A stretch of 43,056 nucleotides of DNA from JBOFSQ01 sp051651625 (GTDB lineage: Bacteria > Planctomycetota > Planctomycetia > Pirellulales > Thermoguttaceae), in contig JBOFSQ010000008.1 of assembly GCA_051651625.1 (NCBI GenBank), positions 1 to 43,056 of the forward strand, given 5' to 3'. Made by a program: the position numbers and the translations under genes. Below the pieces are notes generated by a model. That model worked only from the letters and a program-made list of their open reading frames with translations, was not told the origin of the DNA and searched no databases. Below are positions 6,946 to 16,021 of the stretch, piece by piece (the stretch's first letter is position 1; each line of letters starts with the position of its first letter).

Positions 6946-9900
6946 ATGACTTGCACATCACGTTTTGCGGCGTTCACGCTGCTTCTTCTGACCGGATTGC
7001 TCACAGAAACTGTGTACGCCGCCGCGCCTTCACTCACTCCCGTTGCGCTGCTCTGCGAAAACCGCACCGATCCGCTTGGTGTCGATGTTGTGGCACCGAG
7101 TCTCGGTTGGTCGCTCACCGCCACCGACCCCGACGCACGGTCACTCACACAGACCGCATACCAAATCGTCGTCGCTTCGTCGCTCGAAAAACTCAACGCC
7201 AACAACAACGATCTTTGGGACAGCGGCACCGTCGCATCAGATGCAACGTGTGCCATCGCCTATTGCGGAAAACCGCTGCGGTCGTCGCAAGATGTCTTTT
7301 GGAAAGTGCGAGTCTGGGATCAAAACAAGACGCCATCGGCGTGGAGCCAACCAGCACGATGGACAATGGGGATCGTCACGCCACACGACTGGAAAGGCGA
7401 ATGGATAACCGCGCCGCAAACCCTCAAACTTCGCCCCAAAACACTCGGATTCCACGCTGCCGAAACCCGCGATCCAAACGCGATAAAGTGGGTACAAGTC
7501 GATCTCGGTGAACCACGCACCATCGACCAAATCAAACTCGTTCCGATCAAGCACGCTGGAGCCGAGGCGTTCGGATTTCCGATCCGCTTCCGCGTAGAAG
7601 TTAGCAACGACGAAACGTTTGCCACGTCGACTGTCATTGCCGACCAAACGGCGTCCGACTTCACAAACCCCGGCGCAAACGCAGTTACGTTTTCTCCTGC
7701 GAACCAAACCGCACGTTACGTCCGCGTCACGGCGACACGACTCTATCAAACTCCCGCCGGTGCCGCCTGCTTCGCGCTGCGACAACTTGCCGTCATTTCT
7801 GGCGACAAAAACGTCGCCATCGACGCGCCGGTTTCGTCGTTCGACAGCGTTGAACAGTACGGCTGGGGGATGCGTGGCCTCACCGACGGTTGTCTCGATT
7901 CGCTCGATGGACAAGCCGCGCGATGTGATTCGCTTCTGGTACGGCGTGAATTCAACGTTCGCGCCGGTCTTCGTCGCGCTATCGTTCACACAAGTGGACT
8001 CGGCCACTTCGTTATGACGGTAAGCGGTCAAGCCATCACCGAAGACCTTCTCACTCCCGGTTGGACGGATTATCGCAAAACCGTTCTCTACAACACTTAC
8101 GACATCACACCACACCTCCGCGAAGGACAAAACGTCGCAGGGATTTTGCTCGGCAACGGAATGTATCGCGTCGAACTTCTCGAAGGTCGGTACAACAAAT
8201 TCGTTGGCTCGTTCGGGCCGCTCAAGGTTATCGCGCAGCTCGAACTTGAATACGCCGACGGGACGCGCGAGATTGTGGCGACGGATGCGTCGTGGCAAGT
8301 CGCCGACGGGCCGATTCTTTACAGCGATGTCTTCGGCGGCGAAGACTACGACGCCCGCAAACTTCCGCGAGGCTGGGACACGCCCGCATTCAAACCAACT
8401 GGCGATTGGCAAAACGCCATCATCACGTCTTCGCCGGGCGGAACGCTGCGTGGCATATCCGTTTCAAATCCGCCGATCCGCGCATTCGAGACGCTCACTC
8501 CCGCAAACGTTCGCACGCTCCGTGACAACGTTACGCTCTACGATCTCGGTCAAAACGTTTCGCTCATTCCGCGACTCCGCGTGCGCGGCGAGGCTGGTGC
8601 GTCGGTGCGAATTGTTCCCGCCGAACTCATCAACGCCGATGGCTCCGCGAATCAAGGTTCGGGCGGCGGCCCTTCGTTTTGGGACTACATACTCGCTGGC
8701 GACAATAACAGCAACGACAAGACGGAAACATATTTCTCGCCGTTTTTCTATCGCGGTGCGCGGTATCTGCAAGTAGAGGTCAAGGCTGCGCCGGGGAGTT
8801 CGGCGGTTCCAAAAGTCGAATCGATTGAAGGAATTGTCGTCCACGCCGACTCGCCCGTTGTCGGCAACTTCGAGTGTTCAAGCGATCTATTCAATCGGAC
8901 GTGGACGCTAATTCGCTGGGCGCAGCGGTCGAATATGGTTTCAGTTATGACGGACTGTCCGCACCGCGAAAAACTCGGTTGGCTCGAAGAAGACCATCTC
9001 AACGGCCCTGCACTCCGTTACAACTTTGATATGGTTCCGATGATGACGAAGATCGAAAACGACATGGCCGACGCGCAAACCGCCGACGGCATGGTGCCAA
9101 GTATCGCGCCGGAGTATGTTCGTTTCGGTGGTGACAACGACCGCAATCCGTTTCGCAACTCGCCGGAGTGGGGGAGTTCGATCATCCTCGTTCCGTGGCA
9201 GCAGTACATTTTTGCAGGCGACCGCGCGCTGTTGGAACGTTACTACGAACCGATGGTGCGATACATTGATTACCTCGAAACAAAGGCTGTCGATTCAATT
9301 CTCGATTTCGGTTTGGGCGACTGGTTCGACATCGGGCCGGGTGCTCCGGGAGAGTCGCAACTTACACCGAAGTCGCTCACTGCGACAGCGACGTTCTATC
9401 AAGACGTTGTGGCGATGACAGCGTTCGCTCGTCTTCTCGGCAAGACCGATGACGTGTCGCGTTTTGAGAAGCGTGCGAGAGAGATTCACGCGGCGTTTCA
9501 GGCGAAGTTTTTCGACGCCGCTACCGGAACTTATGCAACGAATTCGCAAACGGCAAACGCAATGCCGCTGGCGTTGGGGATGGTGCCGCCAGAACACGAA
9601 GCGTCGGTACTGGCAGCGATAGTCAAAGACATTGAGTCGCGGAATAATTCTCTCACGTCGGGCGATGTCGGTTATCGTTATCTCTTGATGGCACTTGCGA
9701 AGTACGGACGTTCGGACGTGATCTTTGCGATGAACAACCACTCGGAGCGACCGGGGTACGGGATGCAGCTTGCGAAGGGAGCGACTTCGCTGACGGAGGC
9801 GTGGGATGCGAATCCGGGGCCGTCGCAGAACCACTTTATGTTGGGACAACTGAACGAGTGGTTCTTCCACGACTTGGCGGGGATTGCGCCAGACGAATCG

Positions 9901-10233
9901 CATCCGGGGTTTGCGTCGGTCGTTTTGAAACCTGCGGTTGTTGGCGACATTGAGTGGGTGCGTGCGGACTACCGTTCGGTGCGTGGTCTCATCCGTTCGC
10001 ACTGGAAACGGAGCGGCGACAAGTTTGTTTGGGAGATTGAACTTCCGCCGAACACTGTCGGAACGGTCGTGCTTCCGATATCGAGTCTTGATGCGATCAG
10101 CGAGAGCGGGCGTCAGCTTGCGAGTGCTCGCGGTGTTACTGGCGTCGCCATCGTGCCGACAACGGACGCCGCGTATATCACACTCAAAATCGGTTCGGGG
10201 CGTTACACATTTGAGAAAACCCTCGCGCTGTAG
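6946..10233 (+). CDS. Secreted alpha-L-rhamnosidase (GH78) with inserted discoidin-like domain
   Basis: A 1095-residue exported glycosidase predicted to release terminal alpha-L-rhamnose from plant or algal polysaccharides. The signal peptide is MTCTSRFAAFTLLLLTGLLT and onward (about 1-25). A fibronectin-like N-terminal domain follows (VALLCENRTDPLGVD to WSQPARWTMG). Residues ~165-290 (WVQVDLGEPRTIDQIKL to ALRQLAVISG) look like an F5/8-type C (discoidin) carbohydrate-binding domain inserted after the WITAP motif. The family domain then resumes with LLVRREF, the GHFVMTVSG segment and GWTDYRKTVLYNTYDIT. The (alpha/alpha)6 catalytic region includes TDCPHREKLGWLEEDH (~668-683), with Asp/Glu candidates for catalysis, and LGDWFDIGPG (~789). 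GAAAGG lies nine bases before the ATG. It may work with the nearby sulfatases on a sulfated rhamnose-containing polymer; this is an inference from neighbourhood. Confidence 0.9.
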   Translation: MTCTSRFAAFTLLLLTGLLTETVYAAAPSLTPVALLCENRTDPLGVDVVAPSLGWSLTATDPDARSLTQTAYQIVVASSLEKLNANNNDLWDSGTVASDATCAIAYCGKPLRSSQDVFWKVRVWDQNKTPSAWSQPARWTMGIVTPHDWKGEWITAPQTLKLRPKTLGFHAAETRDPNAIKWVQVDLGEPRTIDQIKLVPIKHAGAEAFGFPIRFRVEVSNDETFATSTVIADQTASDFTNPGANAVTFSPANQTARYVRVTATRLYQTPAGAACFALRQLAVISGDKNVAIDAPVSSFDSVEQYGWGMRGLTDGCLDSLDGQAARCDSLLVRREFNVRAGLRRAIVHTSGLGHFVMTVSGQAITEDLLTPGWTDYRKTVLYNTYDITPHLREGQNVAGILLGNGMYRVELLEGRYNKFVGSFGPLKVIAQLELEYADGTREIVATDASWQVADGPILYSDVFGGEDYDARKLPRGWDTPAFKPTGDWQNAIITSSPGGTLRGISVSNPPIRAFETLTPANVRTLRDNVTLYDLGQNVSLIPRLRVRGEAGASVRIVPAELINADGSANQGSGGGPSFWDYILAGDNNSNDKTETYFSPFFYRGARYLQVEVKAAPGSSAVPKVESIEGIVVHADSPVVGNFECSSDLFNRTWTLIRWAQRSNMVSVMTDCPHREKLGWLEEDHLNGPALRYNFDMVPMMTKIENDMADAQTADGMVPSIAPEYVRFGGDNDRNPFRNSPEWGSSIILVPWQQYIFAGDRALLERYYEPMVRYIDYLETKAVDSILDFGLGDWFDIGPGAPGESQLTPKSLTATATFYQDVVAMTAFARLLGKTDDVSRFEKRAREIHAAFQAKFFDAATGTYATNSQTANAMPLALGMVPPEHEASVLAAIVKDIESRNNSLTSGDVGYRYLLMALAKYGRSDVIFAMNNHSERPGYGMQLAKGATSLTEAWDANPGPSQNHFMLGQLNEWFFHDLAGIAPDESHPGFASVVLKPAVVGDIEWVRADYRSVRGLIRSHWKRSGDKFVWEIELPPNTVGTVVLPISSLDAISESGRQLASARGVTGVAIVPTTDAAYITLKIGSGRYTFEKTLAL

Positions 10234-10235
10234 AA

Positions 10236-10342
10236 GTTCATCAGGTTCGGCATAGCCGAACCCTCCAAACGCCTACGGCGTTGATAACTGGAGGGTTCGG
10301 CTATGCCGAACCGCTGTGCGGGTGCAAGTTTCCGAACAGGTC
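10236..10342 (-). repeat. Palindromic element A, copy 1
   Basis: Two inverted GGTTCGGC-ATA-GCCGAACC units, which are themselves palindromes, enclose a variable centre. One flank reads TAGACCTGTTCGG then AAACTTGC on the minus strand. It fills the whole gap between two convergent genes: the rhamnosidase stop at 10231-10233 and the propeller-gene stop at 10342-10344. It could form a large cruciform or act as a two-way terminator. Other copies are at 15898, 19316 and 28520. Confidence 0.85.
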
Positions 10343-13300
10343 TACGGAAACTGAAACAAAATCTCTGACACCGGCGTTGTCATGCGAAGCGTGTGCGACT
10401 CTGGATCGCCGGTCACAACAATGCGCCCGACAACGCTCGGTGTGTCAACGATTTCGCTGAAGCATACGCGCCCAGTTCGTTTGTCGATAGCAGTGAGAGC
10501 GAGTTTGATTCGCATCGGTTCGTTCGGCGCACTGTTCGGCGCGTCGTTCGGCGCACGGTTGGCATCGACGACAATCGCCGCGAAGACGAGCAGTGGAAAA
10601 CACGACGGAACTTCGAGAAGCTGAAACGTGTTTTGAACGAGCGTCGGTCGCTCCCAAACCGGTTTTCCGTCGCGGCCATAGAGGGCGAGACGTCCCCAGT
10701 TTACGGGGCGAATCGTTTGGTCACGCGGCGGCAAACGACGCATCGCATCCGCCGGCGGCACAAACGCGCGACGCTCAAGCAAAAATACAAGCGATGCGTC
10801 ATCAACCGGAATCACGTCCAAATCGAAGAGCTTAAACCGTACACTCTTCGGCCCGTTGTTGTCGTCGCTTGCGTCGGTGTCGCTGTCGTCGGGAACGAGT
10901 TGCAGCGTTGCAACGTCACCAGTTGCAACGTCGATCCGGTGAAGCACTTCGCTCGGCGTCAAGATCGCAGCGGCGTCGCTGCTACCGAGAAACCGGATCA
11001 CACTCCCCGATGGCAAATTGTCTTGCAGTACGCGGTACGCATCTTGCGACTCATCACACAAAGTAGCGAGCGACACGACGCCAATCTCAAACTTCGCCGC
11101 ATCCGTTTTGTTTGTGAGCGTGAGCAGATTCGTTCCGGCAGCAGCAAGTACATTGCGTCCCGCGTCGAGCGGAACCGTTGCACGCCCGCACTCGCGGCCC
11201 GTCGCAAGATCGACGTTCACAACCTCACGCCGATTTGCACGCACGAGAAACAACGAATCGTCGTTGCCAGTAATCGCAAAAAGTTGTCCATCGCCGCGAC
11301 GTTCCCAGACGGTCTCGCCAGTTAACGGATCGAGTGCGGTAATCGTTTCAGAATCGTCTTCGGCGACAATGAGCCGCGTCTGCGTAAGAAGAACCGGTGC
11401 CGGATTGTGGTGAGTTACAATGCGTCCATTTCCCCAGCGATTCAAAATCGTGCCGACTTGATCAAGCGGAATCGTCATCGGCAAACGCCGAACAACGAGC
11501 GGTTCGGAAAGTCGTCGCGTCCAGAGAGATGTCGGTTGCGCGTCGCTCACGTCGAGCGCGATGAGCGTTCGTCCCAACGCGACGACAAGAAGATTGCCAC
11601 AAGACGTATACCAAAACGTTGTCTCGGCCCACTCGCCCGCTCCTTGCGAACGGATGTTCTCGCCAGCCAAGTCACCAACAGAAGAATCGTCCCATTCCCA
11701 AACGGTGTTCCCCCAGTGGTCAACGCAGAGAACACGCTGCTCCGTCTCCGATATTTCGAGAACAAACTGCAACTTCTCGATGCACGGATCAACCGTTCCC
11801 ACGCTGGGAATTACGATGCGTCCAACGTTCGCACCAACACCGCGAACCGCCTGTTCGAGTGGTCGCGTCGTGACGGTGACGTTCCCCGAAATCCAATCGA
11901 ACGACTCTGCAACATCTTCGCGCTCCGTGCGTTGCGTCAATGTACTCGGTTCGTCTTTGCGAAGCGCGAGACGTGCGGCGACTTCACCAACGTTGTGTTC
12001 GCGCGCCAAGCCGAGACGCTCTTCGACCAGCAAACTCAAACGCACACGAAGTTGCGGCGTGACTTCGATGAGCACGTCACCTTCACACGCAATCTCAACG
12101 AGTCGCGCGAGCGACGTTTCAAGATCGCGCCTGCGTGCGCCTGTCATCGGACGAGCGAGAATGCCATCGGTGTACGCAAGTAGAAGACGACTCGAATCTG
12201 CAACTTTGTCGCAGGCGGCGAGTACGCGGTTTGCGAAGTTGTCGAAGTCGCTTGCGAGGCCATCGAGAACGGTTTGTTCGAGAAGACGCGCTGCACGCGG
12301 CGAAGTCGCTGCGATCTCGTACAACGTTTCGTATGCGGCGTCCAAATCGCTGCGTTGTCGCGCGAGACGCGCATCGGCGAGATTTTTCGCCACGTCGTCA
12401 GGCGCGGAAGTAGCCGCGTTTTCTAGCGTCCTGCGCTGCGTGAAGAGTGTAACGCCAAGCGGCGACGCGGAGACGAGGCGTCCGCGCACCGCGACCAGAT
12501 TGCCAAGTACATCGCCACTGTTCGGCGACGCTGGTCGCCATTCCACGTCGCCAACAGTTTTGTTGACCAAGTCGCAACCGATGATGCGTCCGTCCGCGAG
12601 TGGGAGCCAATACACGTCGCCCGAAGCAACGCCGAAACCGACCGGCGGCGACGGCAGTTTGAGCGTCGGAAGCGCACTTACGACATCGGGACGAAGCGAC
12701 GCAGTGTTCGTTGTCCACTCGCCGTCAGCGAGATTGATTCCAACGAGTGCATCAGGCGTCAGGACGAAAACTTCGTTTTCGGTTACGGAGGCAATTCCGA
12801 TGAGCGACTTTTCGTTGAGTCGTTCGTGCTTCCAAACGATTTCTCCGTTAACGAGATCGAGACACAACAAAATCGGCGCATCGGCAGGCGCGATGATTGC
12901 GAAGCGCGACGTGAGAATTGTTGCGGGGCGTTGCCACGCAAGTCGCGGTATGTCGATCCATTGAACATCGTCGCCGACTGGGCTGAACGGTGCGTTTTCT
13001 TTCGTCTCGTCGCCGCTGCGGTAGACGTGTGTCCATAGCGGGCGACAACTCACCGAATCGACTGCGGCGACAACTCCAACTCCGGTTTGGCAGACGACGA
13101 CGCCACTCCGCAACGCCGGAATTTCCGCAGCGGTGAGACGTATCGCCGGTCCAAATGTTGTTGCCAGAGGTTGCGTTGCGATGTGTTGTCCGGTTTTCGC
13201 ATCGAGAGTTAAAAGGCGAATCGTTCCGCCGCTCTCGCTGACGACGACGAGTCGTTCATCGTCTATCGGAACTGGTGGGCCGAGAAATGTTTGTTCGTCG

Positions 13301-14649
13301 ATGAACGAAGTGTCACTGCTGGCGTTTGCATCTTGTTTCCCGTGTTTCCAAACGAGTTCTCCGGTGGCGACACGTCTTGCGGTGAGTCGATTGTTTGCAG
13401 TGTTTGCGGCGTCGCGGCGTGGCACGAACGGGCCACGCGGCATTCCAATCTGTGGCGATTGCAAAAACGGAATGCTCTCAACTTGAAAGAACATCTCGCC
13501 GTGACTTGTGAGTGCGTTGTAGAGACGATTTCGCCACAACATTTCGCCGAGCACGACTGGCCGCCGCTGCGCAAAGAGCTGCTCGCGCGGGACGCGAAGA
13601 GGTGCAAATGTCGGGTTCGTTCCAGATGTAATCGTCGCAGTTGACGCTTCGTTTGCGTACCAAAGACGTTTCCCCGTTGCAATGTCGATACCGATAGTCG
13701 CGTCGAATCCTCGCGCGATAATTGTGTCGCCGATGACGAGCGGTTCAGCGGCGGGGAGTGTGCAAGATGTTGCAAATTGCGGGACGAGACGTTCCGCCTC
13801 GCGTCGCCACGCGCCTGCTGGAAGCGTTGGTACGCTCCACTCGGCATCGAGAATTGGCGGAGTCGTTTCGACGTTTGAGACTTGCCACGGCGTACCGCCG
13901 GTTTGACGCCAGTCGGCATCAGCGAGCCACGCTGCGAGACGACGCGGATCGTCGTCAGAATTTGTTTGCGGCGTGATGTATGTGAGTAGTTCGTCGCGGC
14001 GGTCCGCCGTCCAGATCGTACCATCATCGAGTTTGATTGTCGTTGTAGCGTCGCGGCGAAAGATCGAGTCGATGTAAACGTTTGCATCGTTGCGTTTACC
14101 GAGTGCGAGATTTGCCGCCGCTGCGAGAAGCGACAACGTCGGATCGAGTTGCAAGCGAGATTCTTCGAGACGTTTCAATCTGTGAATGACCGCGACGGTT
14201 TCGCCGCGTGCGAATCGCGCCGACGCTTCACGCATTGCGGCCTCCGCACCGGATTCCGTGAGCGGATAACGGTCGGCAACTTTGGCGATTGCGTAGACAT
14301 TGTTGCTGGTGATCGCTTCGTCAAGAAAACGCTGCGCGAGTGGTTCGTACTGGTCGCGGTAGAGACGCTGTGCGTCGTTCGGTAGCGAAATGAGAAGTGT
14401 TGTGAGTCGGTCGCGTAGAGTTTTGCGGTAGATGTTCTTCGCCGCAGAATCATCAACGACGAGATCGACTTCACCTTCGAGAAGCGAACCGATGGCGTTT
14501 ACGGCGTCGCTCCAACGTTCTTGCTTGACGAAGTTTTCCGCTTGTTCGATGCGACGCGAGATCGCACGGTCTGGCGTCGGTAACGGCGACTCGGCGTCGT
14601 CGGCAATGGCGGTCAAGACGAGTGTCGAGAGAAGCAGTATGAGAAACAT
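10342..14649 (-). CDS. Giant exported PQQ/BamB-type beta-propeller protein
   Basis: A 1435-residue protein starting with a signal peptide (MFLILLLSTLVLTAIADD). Residues ~20-250 are helical and repetitive (SRRIEQAENFVKQERWSDAV), similar to TPR-like segments. Many propeller blade signatures then follow: GIDIATGKRLWYANE, RRVATGELVWKHGK, LDLVNGEIVWKHER, LDPLTGETVWERRGD, VDLATGREC and IDKRTGRVC. A helical insert (about residues 735-900) separates two propeller sets, so there are probably two propellers. Such PQQ-like repeat proteins usually serve as exported scaffolds, and a quinone cofactor is not implied. Its ATG overlaps the stop of the Hpt gene by one base (TGATG), indicating translational coupling. 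The upstream in-frame extension to 14865 overlaps the Hpt gene and is not used here. Partner and function are unknown. Confidence 0.85.
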   Translation of the reverse strand: MFLILLLSTLVLTAIADDAESPLPTPDRAISRRIEQAENFVKQERWSDAVNAIGSLLEGEVDLVVDDSAAKNIYRKTLRDRLTTLLISLPNDAQRLYRDQYEPLAQRFLDEAITSNNVYAIAKVADRYPLTESGAEAAMREASARFARGETVAVIHRLKRLEESRLQLDPTLSLLAAAANLALGKRNDANVYIDSIFRRDATTTIKLDDGTIWTADRRDELLTYITPQTNSDDDPRRLAAWLADADWRQTGGTPWQVSNVETTPPILDAEWSVPTLPAGAWRREAERLVPQFATSCTLPAAEPLVIGDTIIARGFDATIGIDIATGKRLWYANEASTATITSGTNPTFAPLRVPREQLFAQRRPVVLGEMLWRNRLYNALTSHGEMFFQVESIPFLQSPQIGMPRGPFVPRRDAANTANNRLTARRVATGELVWKHGKQDANASSDTSFIDEQTFLGPPVPIDDERLVVVSESGGTIRLLTLDAKTGQHIATQPLATTFGPAIRLTAAEIPALRSGVVVCQTGVGVVAAVDSVSCRPLWTHVYRSGDETKENAPFSPVGDDVQWIDIPRLAWQRPATILTSRFAIIAPADAPILLCLDLVNGEIVWKHERLNEKSLIGIASVTENEVFVLTPDALVGINLADGEWTTNTASLRPDVVSALPTLKLPSPPVGFGVASGDVYWLPLADGRIIGCDLVNKTVGDVEWRPASPNSGDVLGNLVAVRGRLVSASPLGVTLFTQRRTLENAATSAPDDVAKNLADARLARQRSDLDAAYETLYEIAATSPRAARLLEQTVLDGLASDFDNFANRVLAACDKVADSSRLLLAYTDGILARPMTGARRRDLETSLARLVEIACEGDVLIEVTPQLRVRLSLLVEERLGLAREHNVGEVAARLALRKDEPSTLTQRTEREDVAESFDWISGNVTVTTRPLEQAVRGVGANVGRIVIPSVGTVDPCIEKLQFVLEISETEQRVLCVDHWGNTVWEWDDSSVGDLAGENIRSQGAGEWAETTFWYTSCGNLLVVALGRTLIALDVSDAQPTSLWTRRLSEPLVVRRLPMTIPLDQVGTILNRWGNGRIVTHHNPAPVLLTQTRLIVAEDDSETITALDPLTGETVWERRGDGQLFAITGNDDSLFLVRANRREVVNVDLATGRECGRATVPLDAGRNVLAAAGTNLLTLTNKTDAAKFEIGVVSLATLCDESQDAYRVLQDNLPSGSVIRFLGSSDAAAILTPSEVLHRIDVATGDVATLQLVPDDSDTDASDDNNGPKSVRFKLFDLDVIPVDDASLVFLLERRAFVPPADAMRRLPPRDQTIRPVNWGRLALYGRDGKPVWERPTLVQNTFQLLEVPSCFPLLVFAAIVVDANRAPNDAPNSAPNEPMRIKLALTAIDKRTGRVCFSEIVDTPSVVGRIVVTGDPESHTLRMTTPVSEILFQFP

Positions 14650-14975
14650 CACTTCGGTTCCGGTTCGTCTGATGCTCGGCGACACAAATCGGCTACGGTT
14701 GTGACGAGTTTTGTGATCGCTGCGGCGTCGGTGTTTCCGGCTTTGAGAGTTGCGTCGAGTTCTGCCGCCGCTGGTGAGATGAGCGGGAAGCCGTAACTTC
14801 CAGCGGCACCTTTGAGTTGGTGCGCGAGTTTTTGGAGACTGCTCCAGTCTTGTTTCGCAAGACACGCTTGCATCGACTCAAGACGTTCGGGAAGTTCGCT
14901 GATGAAGAGAGTCACCAGCTCACGAAAATCGGGGTCGCTACTCAAAGGCGAATAGAGCGGAGTTGTAGAGTTCAT
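14649..14975 (-). CDS. Orphan Hpt (histidine phosphotransfer) domain protein
   Basis: A 108-residue cytoplasmic protein consisting of one Hpt four-helix bundle. The phosphorylation motif AHQLKGAAGSYGFP gives the acceptor His as H52. The preceding helix FRELVTLFISELPERLESMQ and following LISPAAAELDATLK also fit. Hpt proteins shuttle phosphoryl groups between hybrid sensor kinases and response regulators, but none is encoded in this window. The start is uncertain: ATG at 14975 gives a compact domain, and an upstream ATG at 15005 would add ten residues. Neither has a clear Shine-Dalgarno. Its stop overlaps the start of the large propeller gene by one base, an unusual pairing of a signalling domain with an exported protein. 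Confidence 0.85.
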   Translation of the reverse strand: MNSTTPLYSPLSSDPDFRELVTLFISELPERLESMQACLAKQDWSSLQKLAHQLKGAAGSYGFPLISPAAAELDATLKAGNTDAAAITKLVTTVADLCRRASDEPEPK

Positions 14976-15118
14976 GGGCGCGGTTGACTTTGTTTGCGAA
15001 CGCATTACGGCGTCACTTGCCGGAACCAGAGGCGACAAGTATAGCGTCGCCAAAGCGACGCCAAGGGGGACGGGCGTAAAACGTATTCGGCAACAAAGCA
15101 ACCGACCAGCAAGCAGGG

Positions 15119-15448
15119 CTAGAAAATGTCGAGGCGGAAGTGGTTTCCGCTGTAGTAGCGTCGCTGTTGCTGCGGGTAGAAGTTGTGCCACGCCTTGTTG
15201 TAGACGGGGACCTGCATCTCCGCTGGGTAGCGGTCGTATAGGTTGTTGCTACTACGGTAGTAGTCGCGCGACCAGTAGTTCTGCGGGTAGTAGACGTAGG
15301 GATAGTGGTAGAAGCGATTCCAGTCTTGGACGTTGTACGTCTGCGACATCTGCTGGCTTCCCATCTCTTGGGCGCAAATATCTGTGGCACTCCACACAAC
15401 GACAAGAGCCAACAACCCTAAACACATCCCAGATAGTTTGCGTACCAT
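15119..15448 (-). CDS. Small secreted tyrosine-rich protein
   Basis: A 109-residue protein with a signal peptide (MVRKLSGMCLGLLALVVVWS, cleavage near CAQ at 27). The mature part is very rich in Tyr, Asn and Arg (NRFYHYPYVYYPQNYW, then RDYYRSSNNLYDRYP, NKAWHNFYPQQQRRYY) and ends in LDIF. GAGG lies about eight bases before the ATG. I recall similar small Tyr-rich exported proteins ending in a YNK.WHN.YP-type motif in planctomycete genomes, but I know no function. An envelope, matrix or stalk role is speculation. It is expressed separately from the Hpt gene, 143 bases away. Confidence 0.7.
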   Translation of the reverse strand: MVRKLSGMCLGLLALVVVWSATDICAQEMGSQQMSQTYNVQDWNRFYHYPYVYYPQNYWSRDYYRSSNNLYDRYPAEMQVPVYNKAWHNFYPQQQRRYYSGNHFRLDIF

Positions 15449-15589
15449 GATCAACCTCACTATTGCGAAAACGATACCGAAAATCAGCGTCACTCGACAA
15501 AACCGCCTGCACTACGGTCTCTGTCATCGGCGAGATGCACGCACCGGTTGAGTCGAATCGCGTTGGAGAAACTAGGCAAACTAGGCGAA

Positions 15590-15853
15590 TCACTGACTTC
15601 CTTGAAGCAATGTTTCGGTGTAGAGAGACGCGCGGCGTTCGGGTGCCATTGCGTTTTCAAAACCGCGTCCGCGTCCACCGTCTACGTTGGGGCCGAAACC
15701 CGTTTGCGGGAGCGGATCGAAACGTTCCATCTTCGCGCGCTGCGAATCAATGTCGCCGGGGTGAAGCAAACTTGGAATGCCAACTGTTTCGTGACTACAA
15801 CAGCCAGCGAACATCAACACCGTCACACAAATTAAGATTGAACGATACATCAT
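15590..15853 (-). CDS. Small lipoprotein
   Basis: An 87-residue protein with a lipoprotein signal: MMYRSILICVTVLMFAGC, giving a lipobox LMFAGC with Cys 18 as the lipidation site. The mature part reads HPGDIDSQRAKMERFDPLPQ followed by GFGPNVDGGRGRGFENAM. I associate the RFDP.P and GP..DGGRPR pattern with short exported planctomycete proteins of unknown function. Two adjacent ATGs (15853 and 15850) are possible starts, without a strong Shine-Dalgarno. The longer open frame upstream reads into palindromic element A and is not used. Confidence 0.65.
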   Translation of the reverse strand: MMYRSILICVTVLMFAGCCSHETVGIPSLLHPGDIDSQRAKMERFDPLPQTGFGPNVDGGRGRGFENAMAPERRASLYTETLLQGSQ

Positions 15854-15897
15854 GCCGGAAGTGTAACGTAATTCCCACGCCGACGCAAGAGAGATTA

Positions 15898-16021
15898 GAC
15901 CTGTTCGGAAACTTGCGCCCACACGGCGGTTCGGCATAGCCGAACCCTCCACGCGGTATAGCCGAATCCTCCACGCTTGCGGCGTATCACGACTGGAGGG
16001 TTCGGCTATGCCGAACCTCTA
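15898..16021 (+). repeat. Palindromic element A, copy 2
   Basis: It begins GACCTGTTCGGAAACTTGCG and carries the two inverted GGTTCGGCATAGCCGAACC units, plus a third degenerate unit (GGTATAGCCGAATCC). Its right edge supplies the stop codon (CTA on the plus strand) of the sulfatase gene that ends at 16019. It lies in opposite orientation to copy 3, so copies 2 and 3 bracket the sulfatase pair. Confidence 0.85.

Noticed and set aside
7237..8412. 391-residue open frame antisense to the rhamnosidase gene
   Set aside because: It mirrors a strongly supported gene, has no recognisable motifs and no ribosome binding site; long antisense frames are common here because of codon bias.
11561..12964. 467-residue Ser/Arg/Thr-rich frame antisense to the propeller gene
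   Set aside because: Its composition is typical of an antisense shadow; the minus-strand gene has clear propeller repeats.
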